Positions 27,394 through 35,885 of a DNA stretch of 64,000 nt are shown piece after piece. The stretch covers positions 1,449,606-1,513,605 of the forward strand of contig NZ_LT721901.1 in NCBI RefSeq assembly GCF_900157375.1. Direction: 5' to 3'. The position numbers were made by a program, and so were the translations under genes. The notes below the pieces were generated by a model. It saw only the letters and a program-made list of their open reading frames with translations. It did no database searches and had not been told where the DNA came from. How positions within the stretch are numbered: position 1 is the stretch's first letter; every line of letters starts with the position of its first letter. The stretch comes from Mycobacterium rhizamassiliense. GTDB lineage: Bacteria > Actinomycetota > Actinomycetes > Mycobacteriales > Mycobacteriaceae.

Positions 27394-27703
27394 ATGACCG
27401 ACAGCGACGTTGTGGCCATCACTCAACTGGTGAACCTCTACGGCCTGGCGGTCGATTCCCAGCGCTGGCAACTGTTCGACCGGATCTTCGCCACCGACGT
27501 CGACGCCGACTACGGGCCGACGTCGCACTGGACCGATCGCGACCAGTTCAAGGCGGATTTCGCGGCGTTCCATGCGCCGTTCGACTCCCAGCACACCATT
27601 GTCCACCCACGTGATTCACGTCGACGGCGACCTGACCACCTCGGTGCTGCGGCACGAAGGCGCCGCCAACCGCGTCGGAATCCTCACTGCGACAACCGAT
27701 TAG
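27394..27703 (+). pseudogene. SnoaL/NTF2-like protein, frameshifted and shortened
   Basis: The frame from ATG 27394 (SDVVAITQLVNLYGLAVDSQ ... DQFKADFAAFHAPFD) is a normal SnoaL-like cone-fold start. At 27599-27600 one extra T breaks the family motif: removing it restores HTMSTHVIHVDGD. Beyond that the other frame runs only to LTATTD and a stop at 27701, giving 102 residues against about 130-145 in the family, so some of the core is also gone. Length is 310 nt, one over a multiple of three. The stop overlaps the convergent SnoaL-like gene. Confidence 0.7.
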
Positions 27704-28134
27704 GCGAAGCGTTCCGCAAATTCGACGGCCTCCTGCTGGATCCGGCCGAATTGGGCGCCCATCGCCTCGGACAACGCCTTCGCCCCCGACAGCGGCCGCA
27801 CCATGACCATGAAGTCGTCGATCAGGCCGTCGTCGTCGAAGTGCAGGAAGTCGCAACCTGTGATCCGCACGCCCGGCGCCCCGACGATCCCCGTCTCGAA
27901 CACCAGCGCGTGGTCGCGGCCGTCGCTGCCGTCGATCTCACGCACGTAGCGGAAGTCCTCGAAGATCCGCAGTACCCCGCGCAGGATCGCCGCGGTGATC
28001 GGCTTGCCGACGTAGGGCTTGAACGCGACCGGGCTGGTGAACACGACGTTGTCGGCCAGCAGGGCCGCCATCGCCGCCTCGTCGCGGTCTTCGACCGCCT
28101 TGCGGAAGGGGTGCATCAGATCATGGTGCAGCAT
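27700..28134 (-). CDS. nuclear transport factor 2 / SnoaL-like protein
   Basis: A 144-residue cone-fold protein: PFRKAVEDRDEAAMAALLAD, NVVFTSPVAFKPYVGKP, FLHFDDDGLIDDFMVMVRPL. Such proteins bind small hydrophobic ligands or act as isomerases or dehydratases; no catalytic His/Asp pair can be fixed. Its start overlaps the stop of the upstream TetR gene by 14 bp, so it is translationally coupled to that regulator and may sense or process its ligand (inference). Confidence 0.82.
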   Translation of the reverse strand: MLHHDLMHPFRKAVEDRDEAAMAALLADNVVFTSPVAFKPYVGKPITAAILRGVLRIFEDFRYVREIDGSDGRDHALVFETGIVGAPGVRITGCDFLHFDDDGLIDDFMVMVRPLSGAKALSEAMGAQFGRIQQEAVEFAERFA

Positions 28135-28678
28135 CGGCCAGGTAATGCGCGAGGACGGGGCGCAGCCACTCGGCGAGCGCAGCGTCGTCCATCTCCACCA
28201 GCGCGGGCAGGCACACGACGTAGCGGGCCACCGCGAGCCCGAGCAGTTGCGACCCCATCAGCGCCGCGCGTTCGGGCGCCCGGTCGGGCACGACGGCGGC
28301 CAGGGCGGGGGCCACCTGGTCGACGAACACCTCGACCAGGGCATCGGCGGCGGTCTTGTTGGTCGCGGCCGCGCGCAGCAGCGGCAGGAACGGTCCCTTG
28401 GGGCCCCACACCACGATGAACATCGGCAGCAGCACCTCGGCCACGCGCTCGGGGGCGACGCCGGAGAGGTCGGGGAACTTGACGTCGATCCGCGAGGCCG
28501 CCGCGAAAAGCTCTGCCTTGCTACCGAAGTAGTGCATGACGAGCGCCGGATCGACGCCGGCCTCCGAGGCGACGGAGCGGATGGTGGTGCGTTCGAAGCC
28601 GCGGCTGCCGAATTGGGACTTGGCGGTGGCCAGGATGGTCGATCGCGTGGCTTCCCCGTCGCGCACTTTCGCTGGCAT
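28121..28678 (-). CDS. TetR family transcriptional regulator
   Basis: A 185-residue TetR repressor with HTH SQFGSRGFERTTIRSVASEA and PALVMHYFGSKAELF, then a helical ligand domain. The ATG at 28678 is preferred over one at 28717 because the first operator copy (28691-28706) would otherwise lie inside the coding region. Two copies of its likely operator flank the divergent spacer, so it probably represses itself plus the coupled SnoaL-like gene on one side and the flavin monooxygenase pair on the other. Confidence 0.9.
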   Translation of the reverse strand: MPAKVRDGEATRSTILATAKSQFGSRGFERTTIRSVASEAGVDPALVMHYFGSKAELFAAASRIDVKFPDLSGVAPERVAEVLLPMFIVVWGPKGPFLPLLRAAATNKTAADALVEVFVDQVAPALAAVVPDRAPERAALMGSQLLGLAVARYVVCLPALVEMDDAALAEWLRPVLAHYLADAAP

Positions 28679-28690
28679 GCCGCCAGTGTA

Positions 28691-28706
28691 TTCAACAACT
28701 GTTGAC
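28691..28706. promoter_or_regulatory. TetR operator copy 1
   Basis: TTCAACA-AC-TGTTGAC, an inverted repeat with one mismatch at the outer edge. It shares the TTCAACA/TGTTGAA arms with the perfect site at 28733-28754 and lies 12 bp upstream of the tetR start. Confidence 0.7.
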
Positions 28707-28732
28707 ATGACACGCACCGCGGCCTAACGTCG

Positions 28733-28754
28733 GAGTTCAACAGTTGTTGAACTC
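28733..28754. promoter_or_regulatory. TetR operator copy 2 (perfect 22-bp palindrome)
   Basis: GAGTTCAACA-GT-TGTTGAACTC has 10-bp perfect arms around a 2-bp centre. It lies 19 bp upstream of the divergent 136-residue gene. With copy 1 it gives a two-site operator covering both promoters. Confidence 0.75.
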
Positions 28755-28773
28755 ACCTAGGGAGGGCGCGGGT

Positions 28774-29184
28774 ATGGCCGTCACCGCCATCCAGATCGGG
28801 CTCGACCCCGACGTCATCGACTACGCCTCGGCCGACTTCGCCCAATTCCCGGGACTGTCCGCCGAGACGCTGCGGGCGGCCAACGACGACAACATCGCCG
28901 CATTGCGCGCGGCGGGCTACCAGGTCGACAACTGCCTCGTCGAGTTCGGTGCCGCGGGTACGGTGAAGGCCCGCGAGTGGCTATCGGCCAAGCAGTACGA
29001 CGCGGTGCTCGTCGGCGCCGGCGTGCGGCTGGTAGCCAGCAACACGCTGCTATTCGAGTCGATCATCAACACCGCACACACCACCCAGCCCGGTTGCCGG
29101 TTCGTCTTCAATCGCGCGGCCGTGGCGACCCCTGACGACATCCGTCGCTGGTACCCGCATCCCGAGACGGCGGTGGCGCAATGA
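28774..29184 (+). CDS. conserved hypothetical protein coupled to flavin monooxygenase
   Basis: A 136-residue soluble protein that I do not recognise. It has mixed alpha/beta character: AVTAIQIGLDPDVIDYA at the start, YDAVLVGAGVRLVASNTLLF in the middle and CRFVFNRAAVATPDDIRRWY near the end. The middle resembles a Rossmann-like or flavodoxin-like strand-turn-helix but lacks a full nucleotide motif. ATG 28774 follows GGGAGGG. Its TGA overlaps the monooxygenase ATG (ATGA), so both are made together, under the two TetR operators. A partner or substrate-handling role for the monooxygenase is inference. Confidence 0.75.
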   Translation: MAVTAIQIGLDPDVIDYASADFAQFPGLSAETLRAANDDNIAALRAAGYQVDNCLVEFGAAGTVKAREWLSAKQYDAVLVGAGVRLVASNTLLFESIINTAHTTQPGCRFVFNRAAVATPDDIRRWYPHPETAVAQ

Positions 29185-30662
29185 CCACGCCCGCGGACAT
29201 CGACGTCGACGTGGTCATCGTCGGTGCCGGCCCGACCGGCCTGACGGCCGCCGGTGACCTGGCGCGAGCCGGCCGCTCGGTGGTGGTGCTGGAGCGCTGG
29301 CCCACGCCCAATCCGTCGAGTCGCGCCTTTGCCACCATGGCCCGCACGCTCGAACTGCTCGACGCGCGAGGACTCGCCGATGACCTGCTGGCGCAGGCGC
29401 ACCGGGCACCGGGCGTCACGATTTTCGCCGGTGCCCAAATCGATCTCACGCATCTGGACTCGCCCTACCAGTTCGTCATGGTCACCCCGCAGACCAACGT
29501 CGATCAGGCGTTGGCCGGCTACGCGGCCGCACAGGGGGCCGACATCCAGCGCGGCTTCGAGGTCATCGGGCTGCAGCAAGACGCCGACGACGTGCTAGTG
29601 ATCGCGCGGCCGCACGGCGAATATCGCCAAATCAAGTGGCGGGCAAGCTATGTGATCGGTGGCGACGGCGCGCACAGCGCAGTCCGCACGCTGCTGGGCG
29701 TGGACTTCCCGGGCCGCAAGATCTTGTCGTCGGTCGTGCTCGCCGACGTCAAGCTGGCGCACGGGCCGGACGGCGGCGGGCTCTCGCTGGGTAGCACCCG
29801 CAACGAGTTCGCATTCCTGGCACCCTATGACCGCCACGACCCCGACGGCTCGTGGTACCGCGCGATGGTCTGGGACCGCAATCACCAGGTATCCGATCAC
29901 GCGGCGGTGGACCGCGACGAGGTCGCCGCCGTCCTTACCCGCGCACGCGGCACTGACCTGGGGCTGCTAGAGGTCGGGTGGATGTCCCGATTCCAGTGCG
30001 AGGAAAGGCAAGTCGCCCAATACCGGCACGGTCGGGTGTTCCTGGCCGGAGACGCAGCGCACGTGCATTCCCCGATGGGCGGGCAGGGGATGAACACCGG
30101 GATTCAGGACGCGGCGAACCTCGCTTGGAAGATCGACGCCGTGCTCGCCGGCGCGGACGACGCGGCCCTGGACAGCTACCACGACGAACGCCATCCGATC
30201 GGCAAACGCGTACTGCGCCAGTCCGGCCTGATGGCACGCGGCATCACGCTGCGCCCCCGGTTCGCCCGCGGCGTGCGAAACATGGTGGTGCCGAGGCTAC
30301 TTCGCATTCCGCGGGCGCGTGACGCGATCGCCGGGAGCTTCGCCGGAACAACGTTGCGGTACGCCCCTTGCAAGGGCAAGAGCACCCTGGTGGGCACCCG
30401 CGCGACGCAGATCCCGTTGACGCAGGGCCGAATTACGCTGTTGCAGCGCCAGACCGGCTTCGTGTTCATTCGCGAGCGGGGCGCTCCGCCGGTCGACGCC
30501 CTGGACCTACTCGAGGCCGAGCGGGCCGACGACGGTCCCGCGGTGTTGGTGCGCCCCGATGGCTACATCGCCTGGGCGGGCGAATCGGCCGACCGGCCCG
30601 GATGGTGCGGGGTGCTGGCCTGGTGGACCGGTAGGCCCGCACGTCACTCCTGTGCGGTGTGA
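29181..30662 (+). CDS. FAD-dependent aromatic monooxygenase (TfdB/PheA type)
   Basis: A 493-residue group A flavin monooxygenase that hydroxylates aromatic or polyketide-like substrates with NAD(P)H and O2. Motifs: VDVVIVGAGPTGLTAAGDLA (GxGxxG), VIGGDGAHSAVRTLLG (DG motif) and GRVFLAGDAAHVHSPMGGQG with MNTGIQDAANLAWK (GD motif). The C-terminus has a weak thioredoxin-like extension (FIRERGAPPVDALDLL, VLVRPDGYIAWAGE). It is translationally coupled to the upstream hypothetical gene and ends 19 bp inside the convergent reductase gene. Confidence 0.92.
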   Translation: MTTPADIDVDVVIVGAGPTGLTAAGDLARAGRSVVVLERWPTPNPSSRAFATMARTLELLDARGLADDLLAQAHRAPGVTIFAGAQIDLTHLDSPYQFVMVTPQTNVDQALAGYAAAQGADIQRGFEVIGLQQDADDVLVIARPHGEYRQIKWRASYVIGGDGAHSAVRTLLGVDFPGRKILSSVVLADVKLAHGPDGGGLSLGSTRNEFAFLAPYDRHDPDGSWYRAMVWDRNHQVSDHAAVDRDEVAAVLTRARGTDLGLLEVGWMSRFQCEERQVAQYRHGRVFLAGDAAHVHSPMGGQGMNTGIQDAANLAWKIDAVLAGADDAALDSYHDERHPIGKRVLRQSGLMARGITLRPRFARGVRNMVVPRLLRIPRARDAIAGSFAGTTLRYAPCKGKSTLVGTRATQIPLTQGRITLLQRQTGFVFIRERGAPPVDALDLLEAERADDGPAVLVRPDGYIAWAGESADRPGWCGVLAWWTGRPARHSCAV

Positions 30663-31705
30663 AAGGCGTTGACGCCGAGCAATTCCGCCAATTGCGTTGC
30701 CGAGTAGCCGCCCGGCCCGTGTCCATCGCGGACGGCTGTGCGCGCGGCCCTGGCCAGCGCGGCGTTGAGGGGCGCCGCGCTGGCATGCAGGTGCGCGAGG
30801 CGGACGATCTCGCCGTTGAGGAAGTCGGTCTCCACGTTGCCGGTGTTGCGCGACAGCGACTGCCACGTCGAGTTGCTCGCCGCCGAATTCCAGCCCGGGA
30901 TAGGGCGGATGGTCGGACCGTCGGACCGCGCCGCCTTCGATGTCTCGAACGAAATGAAGTGGATTCCCGTCTGCCGCAACACGTTTTCGCCCTCCCGGCG
31001 CACGGCGGCCACCACCTCGCTGGTGTCGGCCCCGTCCGCGGCCAGCGCGCCCACGGCGTTACCCAGGTTGCTCAGTAGCTTGTTGTACTTCCAGGGCGCC
31101 ACGTCGTCGACGGCGCGCACCAAAATGCCCGCGGCGCTCCATGTCTCGGTCATCGATGCCAGCAGGGCGGTGTCGTCGTGGGTGCCGATCGACGCCGGCC
31201 AGCGCGAGACGTGGAACTGGCCCGCCACCGGCCAGGACCGCACCACCACCTCACCGGGCTCCAGATGCACGGCGGGTAGCCAGACGCAGACACCGAACAC
31301 GCGGCGGAAGTAGCGCAGCGCTTTGCCCTCGGCCGCAACACCGTTCAACGCCGTCATCGCCGGCAGCCGCTCACCGGCGAACCCCACGACTCCGTCCGGG
31401 CCGTGCACCGGCTGGTCCACCCATTGCTGCAGTGCCGCGTCGAGTTGCTGAGTCTTGGTCGTGAACACCAGCACGTCGCGGTCGGTCAGCCGCACGTCCT
31501 CGGGCCGTGCCGCGGCGGTGACCGCCGTTGGGAAGGTGCCGTCGGGCGTCCGCAGCGTGATGCCCGACGACGATAGAACTTCGGCGTGTCGGCCGCGGGC
31601 CACCAACACCGTCGGAACGTTCGCCCGCGCCAGCATCGCGCCCACCGTGCCGCCGATGGCCCCGGCACCGACGATCACGTATCGGGGTTGGTCGTGAGGG
31701 GACAT
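30644..31705 (-). CDS. ketopantoate reductase family protein
   Basis: A 353-residue NADPH-dependent reductase of the ApbA/PanE superfamily. The N-terminal Rossmann site is YVIVGAGAIGGTVGAMLARA; ALNGVAAEGKALRYF and the C-terminal-domain motif APWKYNKLLSNLGNAVGAL carry the usual catalytic Lys and Asn. It is longer than canonical PanE (about 300) and lacks neighbours of pantothenate synthesis, so it may act on another 2-keto compound. ATG at 31705 is set by GGAAGG just upstream; a longer reading frame begins with unconserved basic sequence. Confidence 0.85.
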   Translation of the reverse strand: MSPHDQPRYVIVGAGAIGGTVGAMLARANVPTVLVARGRHAEVLSSSGITLRTPDGTFPTAVTAAARPEDVRLTDRDVLVFTTKTQQLDAALQQWVDQPVHGPDGVVGFAGERLPAMTALNGVAAEGKALRYFRRVFGVCVWLPAVHLEPGEVVVRSWPVAGQFHVSRWPASIGTHDDTALLASMTETWSAAGILVRAVDDVAPWKYNKLLSNLGNAVGALAADGADTSEVVAAVRREGENVLRQTGIHFISFETSKAARSDGPTIRPIPGWNSAASNSTWQSLSRNTGNVETDFLNGEIVRLAHLHASAAPLNAALARAARTAVRDGHGPGGYSATQLAELLGVNAFHTAQE

Positions 31706-31882
31706 CGCCGCGCCTTCCATCCAGCCTGCTCGCCCCGAGACTACCGACCGCGGCGGATACGAATTGAGTCCCAATGCGCACCCCGGCCGGCAACGGCCAC
31801 GCCGTGTCGGCGGGAGCGCGTTCCGACGGCGGCTGACTGTGGCACGATTGGCGATCGCCGTATCCGGGTATGACCCGCTCAT

Positions 31883-31896
31883 CCCAATCGATTGGG
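31883..31896. promoter_or_regulatory. 14-bp perfect palindrome upstream of the BrkB-like gene
   Basis: CCCAATCGATTGGG lies 30 bp before the start at 31927. A second palindrome GGCGATCGCC is at 31850-31859. Either could be an operator; the binder is unknown. Confidence 0.4.
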
Positions 31897-31926
31897 TGTC
31901 GGTTCTCGGGGGAAAAGTGATCGGCG

Positions 31927-32895
31927 ATGGTCGGGTGGCTGGAAGGCTTGCAGCGGCGTAACCGCGCGGTCAGCGTGACGATCGCCGTCATCTACAAATA
32001 TCTCGATGACCAAGGTGGTTATTTGGCGGCGCTGATCACCTACTACGGGTTCGTGTCGCTGTTCCCGATGCTGTTGCTGCTGACCACCGGACTGGGTGTG
32101 GTGCTTGCCGGTCGCCCCGATCTGCAAGAGCAGGTGCTGCACAGCACGCTGAGCCAGTTCCCGGTGATCGGCAGCCAGCTGCACCAGCCCGAGGGACTCA
32201 GCGGGGGGACGGTCGCGGTCGTCGTCGGAATCCTGGGCGCACTCTACGGTGGGCTCGGCGTCGGGCAAGCCCTGCAGAACGCGATGGACTCCGTGTGGGC
32301 CGTCCCGAAGCACAGGCGCCCCAACCCAATTCGGTCGCGGATGCGCAGCCTGCTGTTGCTGCTGCTGCTCGGGTCGGTGGCCATCGCCACGACGGTGTTG
32401 GCCGGGATCGGCCAGACGACGCAGGCGCTGGGCGTCTTCGGGAAGATCGGGATCACCCTGGCGGCCCTGGCGATGAACGCGCTGATCTGCGTGGTGGCCT
32501 TCCGCGTGACGACGGCGCGGGAGCTGACCTATCGCCAGGTGCTGCCCGGAGCCGTTGCGGCGGCGGCCATCTGGCAGATACTGCAGCGGTTCGGCGCCGG
32601 CTACATCCAGCACACGGTCAAGACGGCCAGCGCCACCAACAGCATCTTCGCGTTGGTGTTGGGCCTGCTCGCGTTCCTGTACCTGGTGTCGACGACGCTG
32701 GTGCTGTGCGCCGAGATCAACGTCGTGCTGGTGGCCAAGCTGTATCCGCGGGCGTTGCTCGCCCCCTTCACCGATGACGCCGAACTCACCCCGGCCGACC
32801 GCAAGGCCTACGCGAGTCGGGCGAAGGCCGAACGCGTCAAAGAGATTGAGCGGGTCACCGTCCGCTTCGGTGGCCTCAAGAACAACGCGCCGTAG
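31927..32895 (+). CDS. YihY/BrkB family membrane protein
   Basis: A 322-residue inner-membrane protein with six TM spans, typical of YihY (once mis-assigned as RNase BN). Family blocks: GGYLAALITYYGFVSLFPML, GGLGVGQALQNAMDSVWAVP, and LTYRQVLPGAVAAAAIWQIL. A charged cytosolic tail (residues ~280-322) follows the last helix. Function is unknown in general; BrkB was linked to serum resistance in Bordetella. It ends 3 bp from the convergent LysR gene. Confidence 0.9.
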   Translation: MVGWLEGLQRRNRAVSVTIAVIYKYLDDQGGYLAALITYYGFVSLFPMLLLLTTGLGVVLAGRPDLQEQVLHSTLSQFPVIGSQLHQPEGLSGGTVAVVVGILGALYGGLGVGQALQNAMDSVWAVPKHRRPNPIRSRMRSLLLLLLLGSVAIATTVLAGIGQTTQALGVFGKIGITLAALAMNALICVVAFRVTTARELTYRQVLPGAVAAAAIWQILQRFGAGYIQHTVKTASATNSIFALVLGLLAFLYLVSTTLVLCAEINVVLVAKLYPRALLAPFTDDAELTPADRKAYASRAKAERVKEIERVTVRFGGLKNNAP

Positions 32896-32898
32896 GCC

Positions 32899-33771
32899 CT
32901 ACCGGTAGTCGACGTTCGCGGCGGACGCGATGAAATCGCGGACCGCGCGCGACAGCGGCCTGGCGGAGTTCCAGATCATCCCGACGTCACGGTAGGCGTC
33001 GGCGTCGGTCAACCCCAGGATGGCGACCCCGTATTCGCTGCCGTCGATCGGCATCAGGCTGACACCCAGGCCCGCCGCGACCAGACCGGCCGAGGTGCTC
33101 AGGTCAGTCGATTCCAGGACGATGCGGGGCTGGAATTGCGCTGCGGCACAAAGCTCGTCGAGCAGTCGGCGCATGCCGAAGCCGGGGTGCATGGTCACGA
33201 ACGATTCGTCGGCGAGCTCGGCCATCGACACCTCGGCCACACCGGCGAGCCGGTGTTCGCGCGGCACCGCCACGCCCAGCCGCTGGCGAAACAGGCTGCG
33301 CCAGGCCAAGGTTGGCTCGGCCGGCCGCGGCGACACCACCGCGACGTCCAGGGAGCCGGATTCCACCATGTCGCCGATCGACTCGGCGGCGTCCTCCTCG
33401 AGCGTGAACGTCACCCGCGGCGACGCCTTGGTGAAGTCCGCGATCAACCGCGGCACCACCACGGCGCCGAACGAGCCCAGGAAGCCGAGCCGGATCTCGC
33501 TCACCGCCGGGTTCATCAGGTCGTCGATCGCGCGCCGCGCGGAGTCGAGCTCCAGCTGGGCCCGGCGGGCGTGCTGATAGAAGATGCGGCCGTAGGCGTT
33601 GAGGGAAAGCCGCCTGCCGCGGCGGTCGAACAACGCGACGCCCAGCCGCTTTTCCAAGCGCGCCAGCATCCGGGTCAGGGTCGGCTGGGCGATGCCGAGC
33701 TGCTCGGCCGCCGCGGTGACGTGCTGCAGCTCCGCGAGTGTGATGAGCCACTCATAGTCGCCGTCACGCAT
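32899..33771 (-). CDS. LysR family transcriptional regulator
   Basis: A 290-residue LTTR. The winged HTH is at the N-terminus (LQHVTAAAEQLGIAQPTLTR then MLARLEKRLGVALFDRR), followed by the two-lobed co-inducer domain starting near EIRLGFLGSFGAVVVPRLIA. ATG at 33771 is chosen because GAGG/AGGGG motifs sit upstream; a GTG three codons earlier is possible. It is divergent from an MFS gene over a 90-bp AT-rich spacer with an inverted repeat, the classic LTTR/target arrangement, so it likely activates that transporter. Confidence 0.93.
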   Translation of the reverse strand: MRDGDYEWLITLAELQHVTAAAEQLGIAQPTLTRMLARLEKRLGVALFDRRGRRLSLNAYGRIFYQHARRAQLELDSARRAIDDLMNPAVSEIRLGFLGSFGAVVVPRLIADFTKASPRVTFTLEEDAAESIGDMVESGSLDVAVVSPRPAEPTLAWRSLFRQRLGVAVPREHRLAGVAEVSMAELADESFVTMHPGFGMRRLLDELCAAAQFQPRIVLESTDLSTSAGLVAAGLGVSLMPIDGSEYGVAILGLTDADAYRDVGMIWNSARPLSRAVRDFIASAANVDYR

Positions 33772-33797
33772 GCCCCTCACCTCTTCTTATGTCGGAG

Positions 33798-33825
33798 ATG
33801 AATCATAATTCCACGAATAATTCAT
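33798..33825. promoter_or_regulatory. imperfect inverted repeat, likely LysR box
   Basis: ATGAAT and ATTCAT are perfect 6-bp arms 16 bp apart, with further partial symmetry inside (CATA / AATA). The stretch is markedly AT-rich for this genome. It sits between the divergent LysR and MFS starts, as LTTR sites do. Confidence 0.5.
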
Positions 33826-33861
33826 TTCCGTTTCCTTGCTGGACGGCGAAGGATTGCCCGC

Positions 33862-35085
33862 ATGGTTTCACCTGCCGCCGCACCCACCGCACACCGGGTG
33901 GGCAGCAGCGGTTTCCGGCGGGTCACGGCGGCGGTGTGCTGCGCCGGCATCGCCAGCCTCGCCGGCATGTACTGCACGCAGGCGCTGCTCCCGGCGCTGT
34001 CGGCCTACTACCGGATCTCCCCGGCCGTCTCGGCGCTGACGATCTCGCTGACCACCGGAATGGTGGCGCTGTGCATAGTTCCGGCGAGCGTGCTGTCCGA
34101 GCGCTACGGGCGCACCCCGGTGATGCTGACCTCGGCGGTGGCCTCCAGTGTCATCGGGATGTTGTTGCCGTTCAGCCCGAACCTGACCCTGCTGATCGTC
34201 GGCCGCGCCCTGCAGGGCATGGTGCTGGCCGGGGTGCCCGCGGTCGCCATGGCCTACCTCGCCGAGGAAGTGCATTCGTCCTCGCTCGGCGCCGCGATGG
34301 GGCGCTACGTCGCCGGGACGACGGTGGGCGGGCTGATCGGGCGGCTGATCCCGTCGATAGTCCTCGACATCAGCAACTGGCGGGTGGCCCTGCTGGCGAG
34401 CTCATTGACGACGCTGGCGGCCACGGTGGCCTTCGCGGTGCTGGTGCCCCGCTCGCGGGCCTTCACCGCCAACGCCGCGAACCTGGGCGCCACTCTGCAG
34501 AACCTTCGAACCCACCTGCGAAACCCCATGCTGTTCAAGCTCTTCAGCCTGAGCTTCGTGCTGATGGGCGGGTTCGTCTCGGTGTACAACTACCTGGGCT
34601 ACCGCCTCACCGCGCAGCCGTTCGGGTTGGCGTCCTCGACGGTGGGCCTGCTGTTCGTGTTGTACCTGGCGGGCACCTGGTCGTCGACGTTCGCCGGGCG
34701 CCTGGCCGACCGCAGGGGCCGCGCGTTCGTCCTCGCCGTCGCCCTGCCCGTCGCGGTGATCGGCCTGCTGGCCACCGGACCCCACGCGATGGGCGTGATC
34801 GTCGCCGGACTCGGGGTGTTCACCGCAGGCTTCTTCGCCGCACACACCGTGGCCAGCGGATGGGTCGGCGCGGTGGCCCACCACGACCGCGGCCCGGCGG
34901 CGGCGTTGTACATGTTCGGTTTCTACCTCGGCGGATCGGTGGGTGGCGCGGTCGGCGGGCTCGTCTACAGCGTCGGCGGCTGGCCGGCAACGGTGACGTT
35001 CGTCGCCGCGCTGCTGCTCACCGCGCTGCTGCTCGCGGGATTATTGGTGCGCGACAACAGGTCTGCAACCCTGCGCACCGCGTAG
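33862..35085 (+). CDS. MFS transporter (YnfM-like)
   Basis: A 407-residue 12-TM transporter. The start region GMYCTQALLPALSAYYRISP and the TM2-3 loop VLSERYGRTPVMLTS match the YnfM/CmlA-type MFS branch, as does ADRRGRAFVLAVALP between TM8 and TM9. GAAGGA lies 8 bp before the ATG. It is probably a drug or metabolite exporter induced through the divergent LysR protein. It ends 17 bp from the convergent DUF6065 gene. Confidence 0.9.
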   Translation: MVSPAAAPTAHRVGSSGFRRVTAAVCCAGIASLAGMYCTQALLPALSAYYRISPAVSALTISLTTGMVALCIVPASVLSERYGRTPVMLTSAVASSVIGMLLPFSPNLTLLIVGRALQGMVLAGVPAVAMAYLAEEVHSSSLGAAMGRYVAGTTVGGLIGRLIPSIVLDISNWRVALLASSLTTLAATVAFAVLVPRSRAFTANAANLGATLQNLRTHLRNPMLFKLFSLSFVLMGGFVSVYNYLGYRLTAQPFGLASSTVGLLFVLYLAGTWSSTFAGRLADRRGRAFVLAVALPVAVIGLLATGPHAMGVIVAGLGVFTAGFFAAHTVASGWVGAVAHHDRGPAAALYMFGFYLGGSVGGAVGGLVYSVGGWPATVTFVAALLLTALLLAGLLVRDNRSATLRTA

Positions 35086-35102
35086 GCCCTTCGGTACGAC
35101 TG

Positions 35103-35885
35103 CTACGACGGACCCTCGCCACGTTCCACGAACGAACGCAGATGACGTCGGGTCTGGTGATCGTCCGCTCCAGCCTCGCCGTCCGGGTGCCGGCCCCGCA
35201 TGTAGTCGCCCTGCCATGACACCCGCTCCGGCGCGGTGTCGCTCGCCGCTAGCTGCACCAGCCATGCCTCTTCCCGTGCGCGAAGGAAGAATTCGTGTTT
35301 GCGGCGCAGGCCATCGTCGGATTCGATGCGCAGGAGTTCGGGAGCGAATTCCTCCAGCTCGGTCCGGCGTTGCGGGACGATCATGCAGATCGGCTCGTCC
35401 ACCTCGAATCGCACCGGCATGAGTCGGCGGGTCAGTTTCCAATTCATGCTGAAACTTGTGCTGGACCAATCGGTCTCGACTACTCCCTCCAGTGCAGACA
35501 CGGCGTCTTTCGGATTGTTCGCCGGGCCGCGCACCAATAGGTTGTAACCCGGCGGAGTGCGAAACAATATCGGCAGATGCCAGGTCAAGATCCCGTGTCC
35601 GAAATGGCTGGAGGGTAGGAACTGACCGGGGTCGCGCTTGTCGGGCTCGATCATCACGTCCATGCGGTCGTCTCGACCGATCCAGGTGGCGGTGAACGCG
35701 CACGGATTGCGCAAGACCCAACCGCTCTGATTGGCGATGAGCATTGGTAGGCACCGATGTGGCCCGCCTTGATCCAGCGCGGACATCCACCCCCGGCCGA
35801 TCGGCGCCGGGGTGATGTGCGGCGGATCATCACGGGTGATGAACCCAATCAGCGGGCGCGATGGTCCATCGGACTCTTCGGTCAT
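35103..35885 (-). CDS. DUF6065-like protein
   Basis: A 260-residue soluble protein. Blocks such as CLPMLIANQSGWVLRNPCAF, HFGHGILTWHLPILFRTPPG and PVRFEVDEPICMIVPQRR fit the DUF6065 family as I recall it (a jelly-roll-like fold of unknown role, often near secondary-metabolism or modification genes). The C-terminal end (RGRHPDGEAGADDHQTRR) is hydrophilic and looks disordered. ATG at 35885 is used; an upstream start adds eight residues. No operon partner is evident. Confidence 0.65.
   Translation of the reverse strand: MTEESDGPSRPLIGFITRDDPPHITPAPIGRGWMSALDQGGPHRCLPMLIANQSGWVLRNPCAFTATWIGRDDRMDVMIEPDKRDPGQFLPSSHFGHGILTWHLPILFRTPPGYNLLVRGPANNPKDAVSALEGVVETDWSSTSFSMNWKLTRRLMPVRFEVDEPICMIVPQRRTELEEFAPELLRIESDDGLRRKHEFFLRAREEAWLVQLAASDTAPERVSWQGDYMRGRHPDGEAGADDHQTRRHLRSFVERGEGPS

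Noticed and set aside
26893..28419. A 508-codon plus-strand ORF
   Set aside because: It is antisense to the LLM, SnoaL-like and TetR genes and merely passes through the SnoaL pseudogene; the composition is Arg/Pro-rich.
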